The notes: generated by a model not told the origin, from the letters alone. 46,141 nt of DNA from Phycicoccus sp. (GCA_017993715.1 JAGOME010000035.1:1-46141), one strand, 5' to 3'. Positions 36,339 through 45,454 are shown, counted from the stretch's first letter. Made by a program: numbers and translations.

Positions 36339-37715
36339 ATGAGCGAGCAGTCCGGGGCGCCCCGGTTCACGGTCGATGCCTTGACCGCCGCGATCGACAG
36401 TGGCGAGATCGACACCGTGATCGTGGCATTCACCGATATGCAGGGACGCCTCCAAGGCAAGCGGCTGCATGCCCGCTTCTTCCTCGACCACGTCTTGGCC
36501 CATGGCACCGAGGGCTGCAACTACCTGCTCGCCGTCGACATCGACATGAACACCGTCGGTGGCTACGCAATGAGCTCCTGGGAGCGCGGCTACGGCGACA
36601 TGTTCTTCGCCATGGACCTGACGACGGTGCGCCGCACACCGGGGTCGCCGCACAGCGCGACAATCCAGGCCGACCTGACCTGGCTGGACGGGTCCGGTGA
36701 AGTCGAACAGTCCCCGCGGTCCATCCTCAAGGGGCAGATTGCCGCCGCGTCCGAGATGGGATTTGGGGCCTTCGCCGGCACCGAGCTGGAGTTCATCCTG
36801 TTCGAGAACTCCTATGACGACGCCTGGGATCGCCGCTATCAGGGCCTCTCCGGGGCCAACCGCTACAACATCGACTATTCGATCTTCGGCGGCGCCAAGG
36901 TCGAGCCGATCCTGCGCGACATCCGCAACGAGATGTATGCCGCGGGGATGAACGTCGAGTCGGCCAAGGGCGAATGTAACCTCGGGCAGCACGAGATCGG
37001 CTTCCTTTACGACGAGGTCCTGCGCACGTGCGACAACCACGTGATCTACAAGGAGGGGGCCAAGGAGATCGCGGCCCGACACGGCCAATCGCTGACCTTC
37101 ATGGCCAAGTACAACGAGCGTGAGGGCAACTCATGCCACATTCACCTGTCGCTGCGCGGCCACGACGGGTCCATCGTCTTCGCTGATCAGGACCGGGACG
37201 GCGGGCGCAGCGAGCTGTTCGACCACTTCCTCGCCGGCCTGCTCGCGACCATGCGCGAGCTCAGCTACTTCTACGCGCCCAACATCAACTCCTACAAGCG
37301 CTTCCAGCCCGGCTCGTTCGCACCGACCGCCGTGGCCTGGGGCAATGACAACCGCACAGTGTCCCTGCGGGTCGTTGGACACGGCGCCGGGTTACGCGTC
37401 GAGAACCGGGTGCCCGGCGGCGACGTCAATCCCTACCTATCCGTCGCGGCCATGCTGGCCGGCGGGCTGCACGGCATTCGGGAGAAGCTGACGCTCCCCG
37501 AGCCGTGCGCCGGCAACGCCTACACCGCGGGCTACGACCACGTCCCCACGACGCTGGCCCAGGCTCGCGACCTCCTCGCGGGGTCCAGCGTCGCCCGGGC
37601 TGCTTTCGGCGACGTCGTTGTCGATCACTATGTCAACGCCGCGGACGTCGAGCTCGCGGCCTTCAACGCGGCCGTGACGGACTGGGAACGTGTCCGCGGC
37701 TTCGAGAGGATGTGA
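36339..37715 (+). CDS. glutamine synthetase family protein, GlnA4-like (probable gamma-glutamylamine synthetase)
   Basis: The 458-residue GS-fold protein has the ATP-grasping core and ligand motifs (AGTELEFILFE, AKGECNLGQHEIGF, NSCHIHLSL, NSYKRFQPGSFAPTAVAWGNDNRTVSLRV, ENRVPGGDVNPYLS). The C-terminal adenylylation-loop tyrosine motif of classic GlnA is absent, and the length fits gamma-glutamyl amide or amine synthetases. The set here (GS homologue, aldehyde dehydrogenase, SDR, amidotransferase) is the one I recall around glnA4 of Mycobacterium tuberculosis (Rv2857c-Rv2860c), and streptomycete GlnA4 was reported to glutamylate ethanolamine. It would join glutamate to an amine using ATP. AGGAGAG precedes the ATG. 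Confidence 0.85.
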   Translation: MSEQSGAPRFTVDALTAAIDSGEIDTVIVAFTDMQGRLQGKRLHARFFLDHVLAHGTEGCNYLLAVDIDMNTVGGYAMSSWERGYGDMFFAMDLTTVRRTPGSPHSATIQADLTWLDGSGEVEQSPRSILKGQIAAASEMGFGAFAGTELEFILFENSYDDAWDRRYQGLSGANRYNIDYSIFGGAKVEPILRDIRNEMYAAGMNVESAKGECNLGQHEIGFLYDEVLRTCDNHVIYKEGAKEIAARHGQSLTFMAKYNEREGNSCHIHLSLRGHDGSIVFADQDRDGGRSELFDHFLAGLLATMRELSYFYAPNINSYKRFQPGSFAPTAVAWGNDNRTVSLRVVGHGAGLRVENRVPGGDVNPYLSVAAMLAGGLHGIREKLTLPEPCAGNAYTAGYDHVPTTLAQARDLLAGSSVARAAFGDVVVDHYVNAADVELAAFNAAVTDWERVRGFERM

Positions 37716-37725
37716 GGAAGTCCCC

Positions 37726-39114
37726 GTGATCACGACGCACGACGTCATCAATCCCGCCAACGAACAGATCGTGACGACGATCGATCTCGTGGGCGTCGAG
37801 CAGACCGATGAGGCGATCGCCCGCGCCGTCGAGGCCGGCCCCGCGTGGCGCGCGATGGCGCCCGCCGATCGCGCCGCGCTCTTGCGACGGTTCGCCGCAA
37901 CGGTCGATGACCATCTCGAGGAGCTGGCGCAGCTCGAGGTCGCCAACGCCGGCCACACCATCGGTAACGCGCGCTGGGAGGCCGGCAACGTTCGGGACGT
38001 CCTGAACTACTACTCCGCTGCGCCAGAACGCCTCTTCGGCAAGCAGATCCCCGTCGCCGGCGGCCTTGACGTCACGTTCAAAGAGCCCCTCGGCGTGGTG
38101 TCCGTCATCGTCCCTTGGAACTTCCCGATGCCCATTGCCGGCTGGGGCTTCGCGCCGGCCTTGGCAGCTGGCAACACGGTCGTGCTCAAACCGGCCGAGC
38201 TGACGCCCTTGACCGCGATGCGCCTGGGCCAGCTGGCCCTGGCCGCAGGCATCCCCGAGGGTGTCTTCACCGTGCTCGCCGGCAAGGGCTCGGTCGTGGG
38301 GGAGCGTTTCGTCACCCACCCTGACGTCCGCAAGGTCTGCTTCACCGGGTCCACCGCTGTGGGACAGGGCATCATGCGCAAGGCGGCCGACCAGCTCAAG
38401 CGGGTCACCCTTGAGCTGGGTGGCAAGAGTGCCAACATCGTGTTCGCCGACGCGGACATCGAGCAGGCCGCTGCCGCTGCTCCGATGAGCTTCCTGGACA
38501 ACACCGGTCAGGACTGTTGTGCCCGCACCCGGATCCTGGTGCAGCGCAGCGTGTTCGACGCTTTCATGGAGCGCTTCGAGCAGGCCGTCAAGGCGGTCAC
38601 CGTCGGTGACCCGGCCGATGAGTCCATCCAGATGGGTCCCCTCGTGAGCGCCGGTCAGCGGGACACCGTGCGCGGCTACGTCGAGGACGCGCAGGCCGGC
38701 GGGCACCGCGCGCCTGACATCGCCTTCCGCGGCACCGCCCCGGATGGCGCCGGATGGTGGTATCCCGCGACCGTGCTGCTTGCCCAGGACACCGCAGATC
38801 GGGCCTGGCGCGAGGAGATCTTCGGACCTGTCGTCTCGGTGATGCCGTTCGACGACGAGGCCGACGCGATCGCCAAAGCCAACGACACGGCATACGGGCT
38901 GTCCGGGTCCATTTGGACACGCGACGTCGGGCGGGCGATCCGGGTCGCCCGCGGCGTCGAGGCGGGCAACCTCTCCGTCAACTCGCACTCCTCAGTGCGA
39001 TACTCCACCCCGTTCGGCGGCTTCAAGGCCAGCGGGATCGGCCGCGAGCTAGGCCCTGACGCCCTCGACGCGTTCACCGAAGTCAAGAACGTCTTCATCA
39101 ACACCTCCGCATAA
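37726..39114 (+). CDS. aldehyde dehydrogenase
   Basis: The 462-residue NAD(P)-dependent aldehyde dehydrogenase has PWNFPMPIAGWGFAPALAAGNTVVLKPAE, FTGSTAVGQGIM, the general base in LELGGKSAN and the nucleophile in NTGQDCCARTR. Start: GTG 37726 with GAGGAAG six bases upstream; the ribosome binding site overlaps the GS stop, so the genes are closely coupled, 10 bases apart. In the proposed pathway it oxidises a gamma-glutamyl amino aldehyde to the matching acid. Similar enzymes are PuuC and betaine aldehyde dehydrogenase; the substrate cannot be fixed from sequence. Confidence 0.9.
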   Translation: MITTHDVINPANEQIVTTIDLVGVEQTDEAIARAVEAGPAWRAMAPADRAALLRRFAATVDDHLEELAQLEVANAGHTIGNARWEAGNVRDVLNYYSAAPERLFGKQIPVAGGLDVTFKEPLGVVSVIVPWNFPMPIAGWGFAPALAAGNTVVLKPAELTPLTAMRLGQLALAAGIPEGVFTVLAGKGSVVGERFVTHPDVRKVCFTGSTAVGQGIMRKAADQLKRVTLELGGKSANIVFADADIEQAAAAAPMSFLDNTGQDCCARTRILVQRSVFDAFMERFEQAVKAVTVGDPADESIQMGPLVSAGQRDTVRGYVEDAQAGGHRAPDIAFRGTAPDGAGWWYPATVLLAQDTADRAWREEIFGPVVSVMPFDDEADAIAKANDTAYGLSGSIWTRDVGRAIRVARGVEAGNLSVNSHSSVRYSTPFGGFKASGIGRELGPDALDAFTEVKNVFINTSA

Positions 39115-39147
39115 CCACACCGCTGCATCAGAAGGGAATCCACACTC

Positions 39148-39915
39148 ATGGCTGGAAGGCTCGAGGGCAAGGTCGCGGTCGTCACCGGCGGCTGCTCCGG
39201 CATCGGCGCGGCGACCGTCCGCCGGTTCGCCGAGGAGGGAGCCAAGGTCGTCATCGGGGACCTGGCCGATGACGCGGGCGCGGCGATGGCCGCCGAGATC
39301 GGTGGCACCTACGTGCACTGCAACGTCGCCGACAAGGACGACGTTGATCGGCTGTTCAAGACAGCCGTCGACACCTATGGCAAGCTCGACATCGCATTCA
39401 ACAACGCCGGCATCAGCCCACCCGAGGACGACTCGATCCTCGACACCGACCTCGAGGCCTGGAACAAGGTCCAACTGGTCAACCTCACCAGCGTCTACCT
39501 GTGCTGCAAGGCTGCCCTGCCCTACATGCTGGAGAACAAGTCCGGCTCGATCATCAACACCGCGTCCTTCGTCGCGGTGATGGGAGCCGCCACATCCCAG
39601 ATCTCCTACTCCGCCTCTAAGGGTGGCGTGCTCTCGATGACCCGCGAGCTCGGCGTGCAGTTCGCGCGCGACGGCATTCGGGTCAACGCCCTGTGCCCGG
39701 GACCAGTCAACACCCCGCTGCTCCAGGAGCTGTTTGCCAAGGATCCCGAGCGGGCCGCGCGGCGCCTGGTCCACGTGCCCATGGGCCGTTTCGGTGAGCC
39801 GGCGGAGATGGCCAACGCGGTGCTCTTCCTCGCCTCCGACGAGAGCTCGTTCATGACGGCATCGACCTTCCTCGTCGATGGCGGCATCTCGGGCGCCTAC
39901 GTCACCCCCCTCTGA
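39148..39915 (+). CDS. short-chain dehydrogenase/reductase
   Basis: The 255-residue classical SDR has the cofactor motif VVTGGCSGIGAATVRRF, an acidic residue after the second strand (IGDLADD, favouring NAD+), NNAG, the catalytic Tyr-Lys in YSASKGG and the C-terminal DGGISGAYVTPL. GAAGGGA precedes the ATG. In the operon it is suited to oxidise an alcohol, for example the hydroxyl of a gamma-glutamyl amino alcohol, to the aldehyde used by the aldehyde dehydrogenase 33 bases upstream. It may be called 3-oxoacyl-ACP reductase by similarity, which the context does not support. Confidence 0.88.
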   Translation: MAGRLEGKVAVVTGGCSGIGAATVRRFAEEGAKVVIGDLADDAGAAMAAEIGGTYVHCNVADKDDVDRLFKTAVDTYGKLDIAFNNAGISPPEDDSILDTDLEAWNKVQLVNLTSVYLCCKAALPYMLENKSGSIINTASFVAVMGAATSQISYSASKGGVLSMTRELGVQFARDGIRVNALCPGPVNTPLLQELFAKDPERAARRLVHVPMGRFGEPAEMANAVLFLASDESSFMTASTFLVDGGISGAYVTPL

Positions 39916-39940
39916 TCTGGTTGTCGGAGAGAGGAATGCC

Positions 39941-40663
39941 GTGAGCCGTCCGGTTATCGGGGTCTCCTGCTACGTCGAGAACATCGACCGTGACCCCTGG
40001 GTGGGACAGCGTAGTGCCGTCCTGCCCTTCGACTACCTGCGTCACGTGGCCGCCGCCGGGGGGATCGCACTGATCCTCCCGCCGCGGCTGGACGCTGACG
40101 AGGAGATGGCGGCGGCCGTGGTGGACCGGCTCGACGGCTTGATTCTCGCTGGCGGCGCCGACGTCGAAGCGAGCCGGTATGCCGCCGCGCCGCACCCGAC
40201 GTCCCAGGCCCCGCGTCCAGACCGGGATGCCTGGGAGCTGGCGTTGGCCGCGCAGTCGTGGCGGCGTGGCCTGCCCACCCTCGGCGTGTGCCGAGGCATG
40301 CAGATCATGGCGGTGGGAGCGGGAGCCAGTCTCGTCCAGCACGTGCCCGACACGGTGGGGAGCGAGGAGCACTGCCCGACCCTCGGAGCCTTCGGGGAGC
40401 ACACGGTGCGGGCCGTTGACGGCACCCGGCTCGGCGGCATTCTTGGCACGGATGATCTCGCTGTGCCGACTTATCACCACCAGGGCATCGACGCGGATTC
40501 GGTGGGGCACACGGGCTACACGATCTCCGCCTGGCATCGCGACGGGACCCCCGAGGGTCTGGAGGACCCCGGCCAACCCTTCCGGATCGCGGTCCAGTGG
40601 CACCCCGAAGCCGGTGACGATCCGCGGCTCTTTATGGCGTTAGTGGCTGCTGCGACTTCATGA
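39941..40663 (+). CDS. PuuD-like class I glutamine amidotransferase (gamma-glutamyl-amide hydrolase)
   Basis: The 240-residue class I amidotransferase-fold protein has the nucleophile elbow GVCRGMQIMAVGAGASLVQHV and the His-Glu pair in QWHPEAGDD, plus GLILAGGADVEASRY. PuuD-type members cleave the gamma-glutamyl bond of gamma-glutamyl-GABA and similar amides, releasing glutamate. Start: GTG 39941 with GAGAGGA upstream (frame open from 39878); the start region holds a copy of the GAATGCCG word. It is the last gene of the operon and would recover glutamate after oxidation of the glutamylated amine. Confidence 0.88.
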   Translation: MSRPVIGVSCYVENIDRDPWVGQRSAVLPFDYLRHVAAAGGIALILPPRLDADEEMAAAVVDRLDGLILAGGADVEASRYAAAPHPTSQAPRPDRDAWELALAAQSWRRGLPTLGVCRGMQIMAVGAGASLVQHVPDTVGSEEHCPTLGAFGEHTVRAVDGTRLGGILGTDDLAVPTYHHQGIDADSVGHTGYTISAWHRDGTPEGLEDPGQPFRIAVQWHPEAGDDPRLFMALVAAATS

Positions 40664-40706
40664 GACCGGAACCGGGCACCGTCGCGCATACCCGACAATG
40701 GGATCT

Positions 40707-41816
40707 GTGCAGGGACTGAAGAAGGTGGCCGTGGCGGCCGGGGTCGCCAGTGCGCTCGGTGCGCTCGCGAGCACCGGCAAGAGGATCAACCAGGCCCTGG
40801 GTGCGGGAGCATCGGGGGCGCGCTTGGCGCGCATGCAGGCGTCGCCGCAGTGGCGAGGTGGCGTCTTCCAGAATCGCCGTCGGACTGACCACATCGCGCC
40901 GACGGGACAGCGGGACGCGCTCGAGCGCTTCATCCGCGGCTCGCAGGCCCGCAAACCGCCAGTCGACATCCCGGTGCGGACCCCTCAGGCTGCCGGGACC
41001 GGCGCCTCGGGACTCCATGTGACCTGGCTGGGGCATGCGTCCGTCCTCGTTGAGCTCGACGGTCGACGCTTCCTCCTCGACCCGGTGTGGAGCGATCGCT
41101 GCTCACCGAGTCAGCAGGTCGGTCCTCGGCGACTGCACCCGACCCCGGGACAGCTCGCCGACCTAGCGCCCATCGACGCCGTCGTCATCTCGCACGACCA
41201 CTACGACCACCTCGACATGGCGTCGATCATGACGTTGGCGCATGAGACCACGGCGACCTTTGTTGTGCCCTTGGGCATCGGGGCGCATCTCGAAGCCTGG
41301 GGAGTCGCACCGACGCGGATCGTCGAGCTGGACTGGGAGGAGAGCCATGTCGTCGCTGGGGTGACCTTGACGTGTGTAGAGTCCCAGCACTTCTCCGGAC
41401 GCGGGCTCAAGCGCGACGGCACTCTCTGGGCATCGTGGGTGCTCGCCGGCTGGGACGAGCGCGTGTTCTTCTCGGGGGACACCGGCTACTTCGATGGGTA
41501 TGCCGCGCTGGGTCAGGCGCACGGGCCGTTCGACGTCAGCCTGATGGCTGTCGGTGCCTATGACGCGGCCTGGCGGGCCATCCACCTCGATCCCGAGGAG
41601 GCCGTGCAGGCGGTGACGGAGCTCGACGGTGGACTCGTCATCCCCATCCACTGGTGCACGTTCACCTTGGCCCCCCACCCGTGGGCCGAGCCCGTCGAAC
41701 GGCTCCTGACCGCGGCGCAGGCGGCGCAGGTGCGGACATACATCCCGGTCGTCGGTGAGCGCGTCACCCCCGGCAGCGACCTTCCGGAGCAGACGCGCTG
41801 GTGGGCCCCGGCCTGA
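40707..41816 (+). CDS. metallo-beta-lactamase fold hydrolase (RomA/NAPE-PLD-like)
   Basis: The 369-residue protein has an Ala/Gly-rich hydrophobic N-terminus (LKKVAVAAGVASALGALAS), then the MBL fold: VTWLGHASVLVELDGRRFLLDPVWSDR, the metal motif HDHYDHLD, ESQHFSGRG, FFSGDTGYFDGY and IPIHWCTFTLA. This arrangement matches the N-acyl-phosphatidylethanolamine phospholipase D/RomA branch, suggesting a lipid phosphodiester or amide substrate at the membrane. Start: GTG 40707 is chosen because GACAAT lies seven bases upstream (leaderless geometry); ATG 40698 would overlap that box and add three residues. Confidence 0.85.
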   Translation: MQGLKKVAVAAGVASALGALASTGKRINQALGAGASGARLARMQASPQWRGGVFQNRRRTDHIAPTGQRDALERFIRGSQARKPPVDIPVRTPQAAGTGASGLHVTWLGHASVLVELDGRRFLLDPVWSDRCSPSQQVGPRRLHPTPGQLADLAPIDAVVISHDHYDHLDMASIMTLAHETTATFVVPLGIGAHLEAWGVAPTRIVELDWEESHVVAGVTLTCVESQHFSGRGLKRDGTLWASWVLAGWDERVFFSGDTGYFDGYAALGQAHGPFDVSLMAVGAYDAAWRAIHLDPEEAVQAVTELDGGLVIPIHWCTFTLAPHPWAEPVERLLTAAQAAQVRTYIPVVGERVTPGSDLPEQTRWWAPA

Positions 41817-41869
41817 GCGACGTGCCGCGGCTGAGTGACGTCCTGCTCAGACCTCGGCCTGGTCCGGAC

Positions 41870-42451
41870 CTAGGTTCCAGCCTGGTCCGGCTCCTGGTAG
41901 AGCACCGTGAAGGACTCGCACACCACCGGCATCTGCCGGCTGAACGTGCGGTCGTGGTCGGCGAACTGGGTGAAGAACTCCTCGTGCACCCGGCGCCAAA
42001 ACTCCAGGGTGAGGTCACCCTCGCCCTCCGCGGCGGCAAAAGAGGCTGGCACCTCATCGAAGGGCACGATGTCCACCGTGGTCGTGGCGAGTAGGGCGCG
42101 CGGGCGGCCGGCGCCGTCGACAACGATCGACAGGTCACCGGCCTCGGGGACGGCTTCATCTGTGGCCTCGTAGTCCCACAAGGCACCTGCGGTTGCGGTC
42201 TTGCGGCCCTGCAAGACCAAGGCCAGGAGGTCGTCGGCCATCTGCGCCCCGGACCCGAACGCCCACGTCGGTGGTGGGAGCGCATCGAGGGGCTCGGTGC
42301 CGGTGATGACTGGCACCCGGCCCTCCTCGATCGAGCTCCGGGCGCGCTGCCAGAAGGCCAGGACCTCCTCGTCGTGGGCGTCCAGGACAGGATCCCCGCC
42401 GGTGGGAGTGGGCGCTGCCGGGTCACTGTGGTCCTGCGGATCCCTGCTCAT
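41870..42451 (-). CDS. ASCH domain protein
   Basis: The 193-residue protein has a hydrophilic N-terminal 35 residues, a helical segment (DEEVLAFWQRARSSI), then the ASCH domain: AFGSGAQMADDLLALVLQGRKTATAGAL with the conserved G-K-T/A motif, GDLSIVVDGAGRPRALLATTTVDIVPFDEV, and a C-terminal part with FWRRVHEEFF and PVVCESFTVLY. ASCH domains bind RNA or, in some members, hydrolyse N4-acylcytidines. Start: the frame is open to 42487, but ATG 42451 has TACGAT six bases upstream on the minus strand, which suggests a leaderless mRNA. It converges on the MBL gene and is divergent from cimA. Confidence 0.85.
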   Translation of the reverse strand: MSRDPQDHSDPAAPTPTGGDPVLDAHDEEVLAFWQRARSSIEEGRVPVITGTEPLDALPPPTWAFGSGAQMADDLLALVLQGRKTATAGALWDYEATDEAVPEAGDLSIVVDGAGRPRALLATTTVDIVPFDEVPASFAAAEGEGDLTLEFWRRVHEEFFTQFADHDRTFSRQMPVVCESFTVLYQEPDQAGT

Positions 42452-42546
42452 GGCCCGATCGTAGGCGGCTGTCATCGCCGTTCCCACGATGTGGACGCTG
42501 GGTTCTTTCCCGGACGAGCCGATGACACAGTGCGGGAGTGACGTTT

Positions 42547-42582
42547 GTGAAAGCCGTGACCGCGGCGCTCATTATCGACTAG
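42547..42582 (+). CDS. putative cimA leader peptide
   Basis: An 11-codon frame starting GTG reads MKAVTAALIID, with Leu-Ile-Ile (CTC ATT ATC) three codons before the stop. GGGAG lies eight bases upstream as a ribosome binding site. A GTG at 42538 in the same frame would give a 14-residue form. The TAG touches the first base of the following hairpin. Isoleucine codons are fitting because citramalate synthase opens a threonine-independent isoleucine pathway. Confidence 0.6.
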   Translation: MKAVTAALIID

Positions 42583-42633
42583 CGCGACGAGACTTCCTCG
42601 TCGCGCAGACCTCCCACACCCGGGGGGTCTTTT
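42582..42633 (+). promoter_or_regulatory. cimA transcription attenuator: two hairpins and a T-run
   Basis: GCGCGACGAG at 42582-42591 and CTCGTCGCGC at 42597-42606 form a perfect 10-bp hairpin. Directly after it AGACCTCCC (42607-42615) pairs with GGGGGGTCT (42622-42630) through a nine-base stem with one G-U pair, ending in TTTT then GCTTT. Together with the Leu-Ile-Ile leader peptide this is an attenuator. The bases from 42634 to 42854, up to the cimA start, hold no other element I can identify. Confidence 0.75.
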
Positions 42634-42854
42634 GCTTTGTCGGGAACGTCGCCCCTGGCGCCGGGCCCGTCATGAGCAAGGGTTTCGGTCCCACACCCCT
42701 GAGACCGAGGCGGCAGCGCTGGATCGAGATGTGTGCACGAGACGTCAGTGACCGGGCCGCGACCCGGGGGACCAGGTCGGCCGGCCTGGCCCCCGGGTGG
42801 CAGCCTGAGAGCACCACCCCCGTTCGCTGGACCGACGAAGAGACGCAACGCGCC

Positions 42855-44459
42855 ATGACCGACCTGCACGTCTACGACACCACCCTGCGCGACGGCGCCC
42901 AGCAGGAGGGACTCAACCTCTCTGTGGCCGACAAGCTCGCCATCGCGCGCAATCTGGACGAGTTGGGCGTCGGATACATCGAGGGCGGATGGCCTGGAGC
43001 CAACCCCAAGGACACGGCATTCTTCGCGGCCGCAGCGACCCAACTGGATCTGCGTCACGCGACGCTCGCGGCATTCGGGGCGACCCGTCGGGCCGGCGGA
43101 CACGCGCACTCTGATCCATTGGTGCGAGCTCTCCTGGACAGCCAGGCTCAGGTCGTCACGCTCGTCGCGAAATCCCATGCGGGACACGTGGAACGGGCCT
43201 TGCGCACCACCCTCGCTGAGAACCTGGAGATGATCCGGGACACCGTGACGTTCTTGCGCGCAGAGGGCCGCCGAGTCTTCCTCGATGCCGAGCATTTCTT
43301 CGACGGGTACGCGACGGATCGGGCCTACGCGATCGAGGCCGCGCGCGTCGCCGCCGAAGCCGGCGCCGAAGTGATCGCGTTGTGCGACACCAATGGTGGA
43401 ATGCTGCCCAACCAGATCTCCGACGTCGTCGGTGACGTCGTCGCAGCGGTCACAGCGGGGACCAGCGCACGCATCGGCATTCACTGTCACAACGACACCG
43501 GGTGCGCTGTCGCCAACTCCATGGCCGCCGTCGACGCGGGAGCCACCCACGTGCAGGGCACCGTCAACGGATATGGAGAACGGACCGGGAATGCCGACCT
43601 GGTCACCGTTGTGGCCAACCTGCAGCTTAAGCGTGGCCTGCCCCTGTTGGAGCCGCATCGCCTGCAGGAGGCCACCCGCCTTTCGCACGCGATCAGCGAG
43701 ATCACCAACGTCCCGGCCTATTCGCGCCAGCCCTACACGGGGTCAAGTGCGTTCGCGCACAAGGCAGGTCTGCATGCGAGCGCCATCAAGGTCGACCCCG
43801 ATCTCTATCAACACATGGACCCCAAGGGCGTCGGCAACGACATGCGCATGCTCGTCTCCGACATGGCCGGACGGGCGAGTATCGAGCTGAAGAGTCGTGA
43901 GCTGGGCTTCGATCTCGATGCGTCAAGCGACGAGGACAGCGCGACCGTGGCACGCGTGCTTGCGACCGTCAAGGATCTCGAGGCGCGCGGCCATACGTTC
44001 GACGCCGCGGACGCGTCATTCGAGCTGTTGCTGCGCCGTGACCTCAACGATGGGCTGCCGCCGTACTTCGAGGTCGAGAGCTGGCGGGTGCTCTCCGACG
44101 CTCGCGGTGACGAGGTCGCGATGTCGGAGGCGACGGTCAAGGTGCGGGCCGCGGGGGAGCGAGCCGTGCGCACGGGCGAGGGCAACGGTCCCGTCAATGC
44201 GCTCGATCACGCGCTGCGAGAGGCGCTGTTGCCCGCCTATCCCGAGTTGGCCGACTTTGAGCTGATCGACTACAAGGTGCGCATTCTCGATGCTGCTCAC
44301 GGCACCGATGCCGTCACGCGCGTGCTGATCGAGACCGCCGATGCGTCGACGTCGTGGACGACCATCGGGGTCGCCGGCAACATACTCCAGGCCAGTTGGG
44401 AGGCGCTGGTCGAGTCTGTGACGTACGGGCTCCTGCGCGCTGGCGTCAGCCCCCGCTGA
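42855..44459 (+). CDS. cimA: (R)-citramalate synthase
   Basis: The 534-residue protein of the DRE-TIM synthase family condenses pyruvate and acetyl-CoA to citramalate. Seen: the N-terminal [26 protein letters not shown] with the RDGAQQE catalytic loop, the metal site in [31 protein letters not shown], the linker [12 protein letters not shown], and a C-terminal LeuA allosteric domain (about 410-530). [12 protein letters not shown] separates it from 2-isopropylmalate synthase, which usually reads RDGEQ. Start: ATG 42855 begins at the conserved [11 protein letters not shown]; the frame is open to 42489, but the upstream part covers the attenuator and is not coding. Confidence 0.92.
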   Translation: MTDLHVYDTTLRDGAQQEGLNLSVADKLAIARNLDELGVGYIEGGWPGANPKDTAFFAAAATQLDLRHATLAAFGATRRAGGHAHSDPLVRALLDSQAQVVTLVAKSHAGHVERALRTTLAENLEMIRDTVTFLRAEGRRVFLDAEHFFDGYATDRAYAIEAARVAAEAGAEVIALCDTNGGMLPNQISDVVGDVVAAVTAGTSARIGIHCHNDTGCAVANSMAAVDAGATHVQGTVNGYGERTGNADLVTVVANLQLKRGLPLLEPHRLQEATRLSHAISEITNVPAYSRQPYTGSSAFAHKAGLHASAIKVDPDLYQHMDPKGVGNDMRMLVSDMAGRASIELKSRELGFDLDASSDEDSATVARVLATVKDLEARGHTFDAADASFELLLRRDLNDGLPPYFEVESWRVLSDARGDEVAMSEATVKVRAAGERAVRTGEGNGPVNALDHALREALLPAYPELADFELIDYKVRILDAAHGTDAVTRVLIETADASTSWTTIGVAGNILQASWEALVESVTYGLLRAGVSPR

Positions 44460-44509
44460 GCCGCTCAAGGACCGGGATCTCCCAGGGACTCGACGTAGGG
44501 TCTGGGCCT

Positions 44510-45403
44510 ATGCGCCGTTTTCGTCCCTTTGTCGTCTGTGTGACTGCGGCGGTCCTCGCCCTGGGGGCTTGTTCGTCGAGTTCATCGTCGGAGGATGCGA
44601 CGCCGGCTCCGTCAACGGCCAGCTCCACCCCTTCGCCCTCATCGTCTCCCACCGTGTCGGCCACCCCCGGCGCGGACGCGCCCGTCATCGTCGCGCTCGG
44701 CGACTCGCTCGCCGCTGGCTTCCAGCCGGGGCAAGGTGTCGTGCCCGCGACGTCCTACCCGGCGCGGTTCACCGAGATCGCCTCGGCCCGAGGGTCTGGG
44801 CTCTCGATGGTCAACCTCGCGTGCTCTGGGGAGACCGCCCACACGATGATCGAGGGCGGAGACTGCACGTATGCCGCGGGCAACCAGCTCGCCGAGGCCG
44901 TCGCGACCTTGACGGAGCGCGGGGAGAGCGTCGCCGCTGTCACGATCGACATCGGCGGCAACGACATGCTGAGGTGTCTGAGTGCGTCTGGCCCGGATGC
45001 GGCGTGTGGCACGTCAGCCGTGGCCGACCTGTCTGAGCGGCTTGGCACCATCCTCGGCCAGCTCCGGGTGGCCGCGCCACAGACCCCGATCGCGCTGGTC
45101 TCGTACTACGACCCGTTTTCGGTGCTGCCCATGCTGACCGCCGACAACAAGGCGATCATTGCGGACCTGTGGTCTCAGCTGAATGCCGCGCTGGCCAGTC
45201 AGGCCCAGCTTCACAACGCGACGCTGGTCGACCTCTCTGGCATCTTCCCCCTCGGCGAGGTGACCTCGAGCGCATCCCCGTCGGCGGACAACCCCGTGTG
45301 TTCGCTGACATGGATGTGCAGCCGCGGCGACTTCCACCTCAACGATGCCGGTGCGCTGGCCGTCGGGCAGCAGGTGGCCACGGCATTGCCTGACGTCCGC
45401 TGA
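44510..45403 (+). CDS. lipoprotein SGNH/GDSL-family esterase or lipase
   Basis: The 297-residue product has a lipoprotein signal peptide with lipobox LGAC (C21), a Ser/Thr/Pro-rich linker of about 35 residues, then the SGNH hydrolase domain: block I GDSLAAG at 64-70 (S66), IDIGGNDM (block III) and DFHLNDAGA (block V, Asp-x-x-His). It is presumably attached to the outer face of the membrane and cleaves an ester of lipids, cell-wall or polysaccharide. Cysteines in the domain suggest disulfides. TAGGGT lies eight bases before the ATG, so it may be leaderless. A GGCCCGCC/GGCGGGCC hairpin at 45420-45454 follows the stop. Confidence 0.88.
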   Translation: MRRFRPFVVCVTAAVLALGACSSSSSSEDATPAPSTASSTPSPSSSPTVSATPGADAPVIVALGDSLAAGFQPGQGVVPATSYPARFTEIASARGSGLSMVNLACSGETAHTMIEGGDCTYAAGNQLAEAVATLTERGESVAAVTIDIGGNDMLRCLSASGPDAACGTSAVADLSERLGTILGQLRVAAPQTPIALVSYYDPFSVLPMLTADNKAIIADLWSQLNAALASQAQLHNATLVDLSGIFPLGEVTSSASPSADNPVCSLTWMCSRGDFHLNDAGALAVGQQVATALPDVR

Positions 45404-45419
45404 CCCGACGCTTGGGTGA

Positions 45420-45454
45420 GGCCCGCCAGGTCACGCGCAGGGGGAGGGCGGGCC
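45420..45454 (+). terminator. possible terminator after the SGNH hydrolase gene
   Basis: GGCCCGCC at 45420-45427 pairs with GGCGGGCC at 45447-45454 across a 19-base loop, 17 bases past the stop. There is no T-run. Confidence 0.4.

Noticed and set aside
42489-42854. N-terminal extension of CimA by 122 codons
   Set aside because: This stretch holds the leader peptide, two hairpins and a T-run; homologues begin at [14 protein letters not shown].
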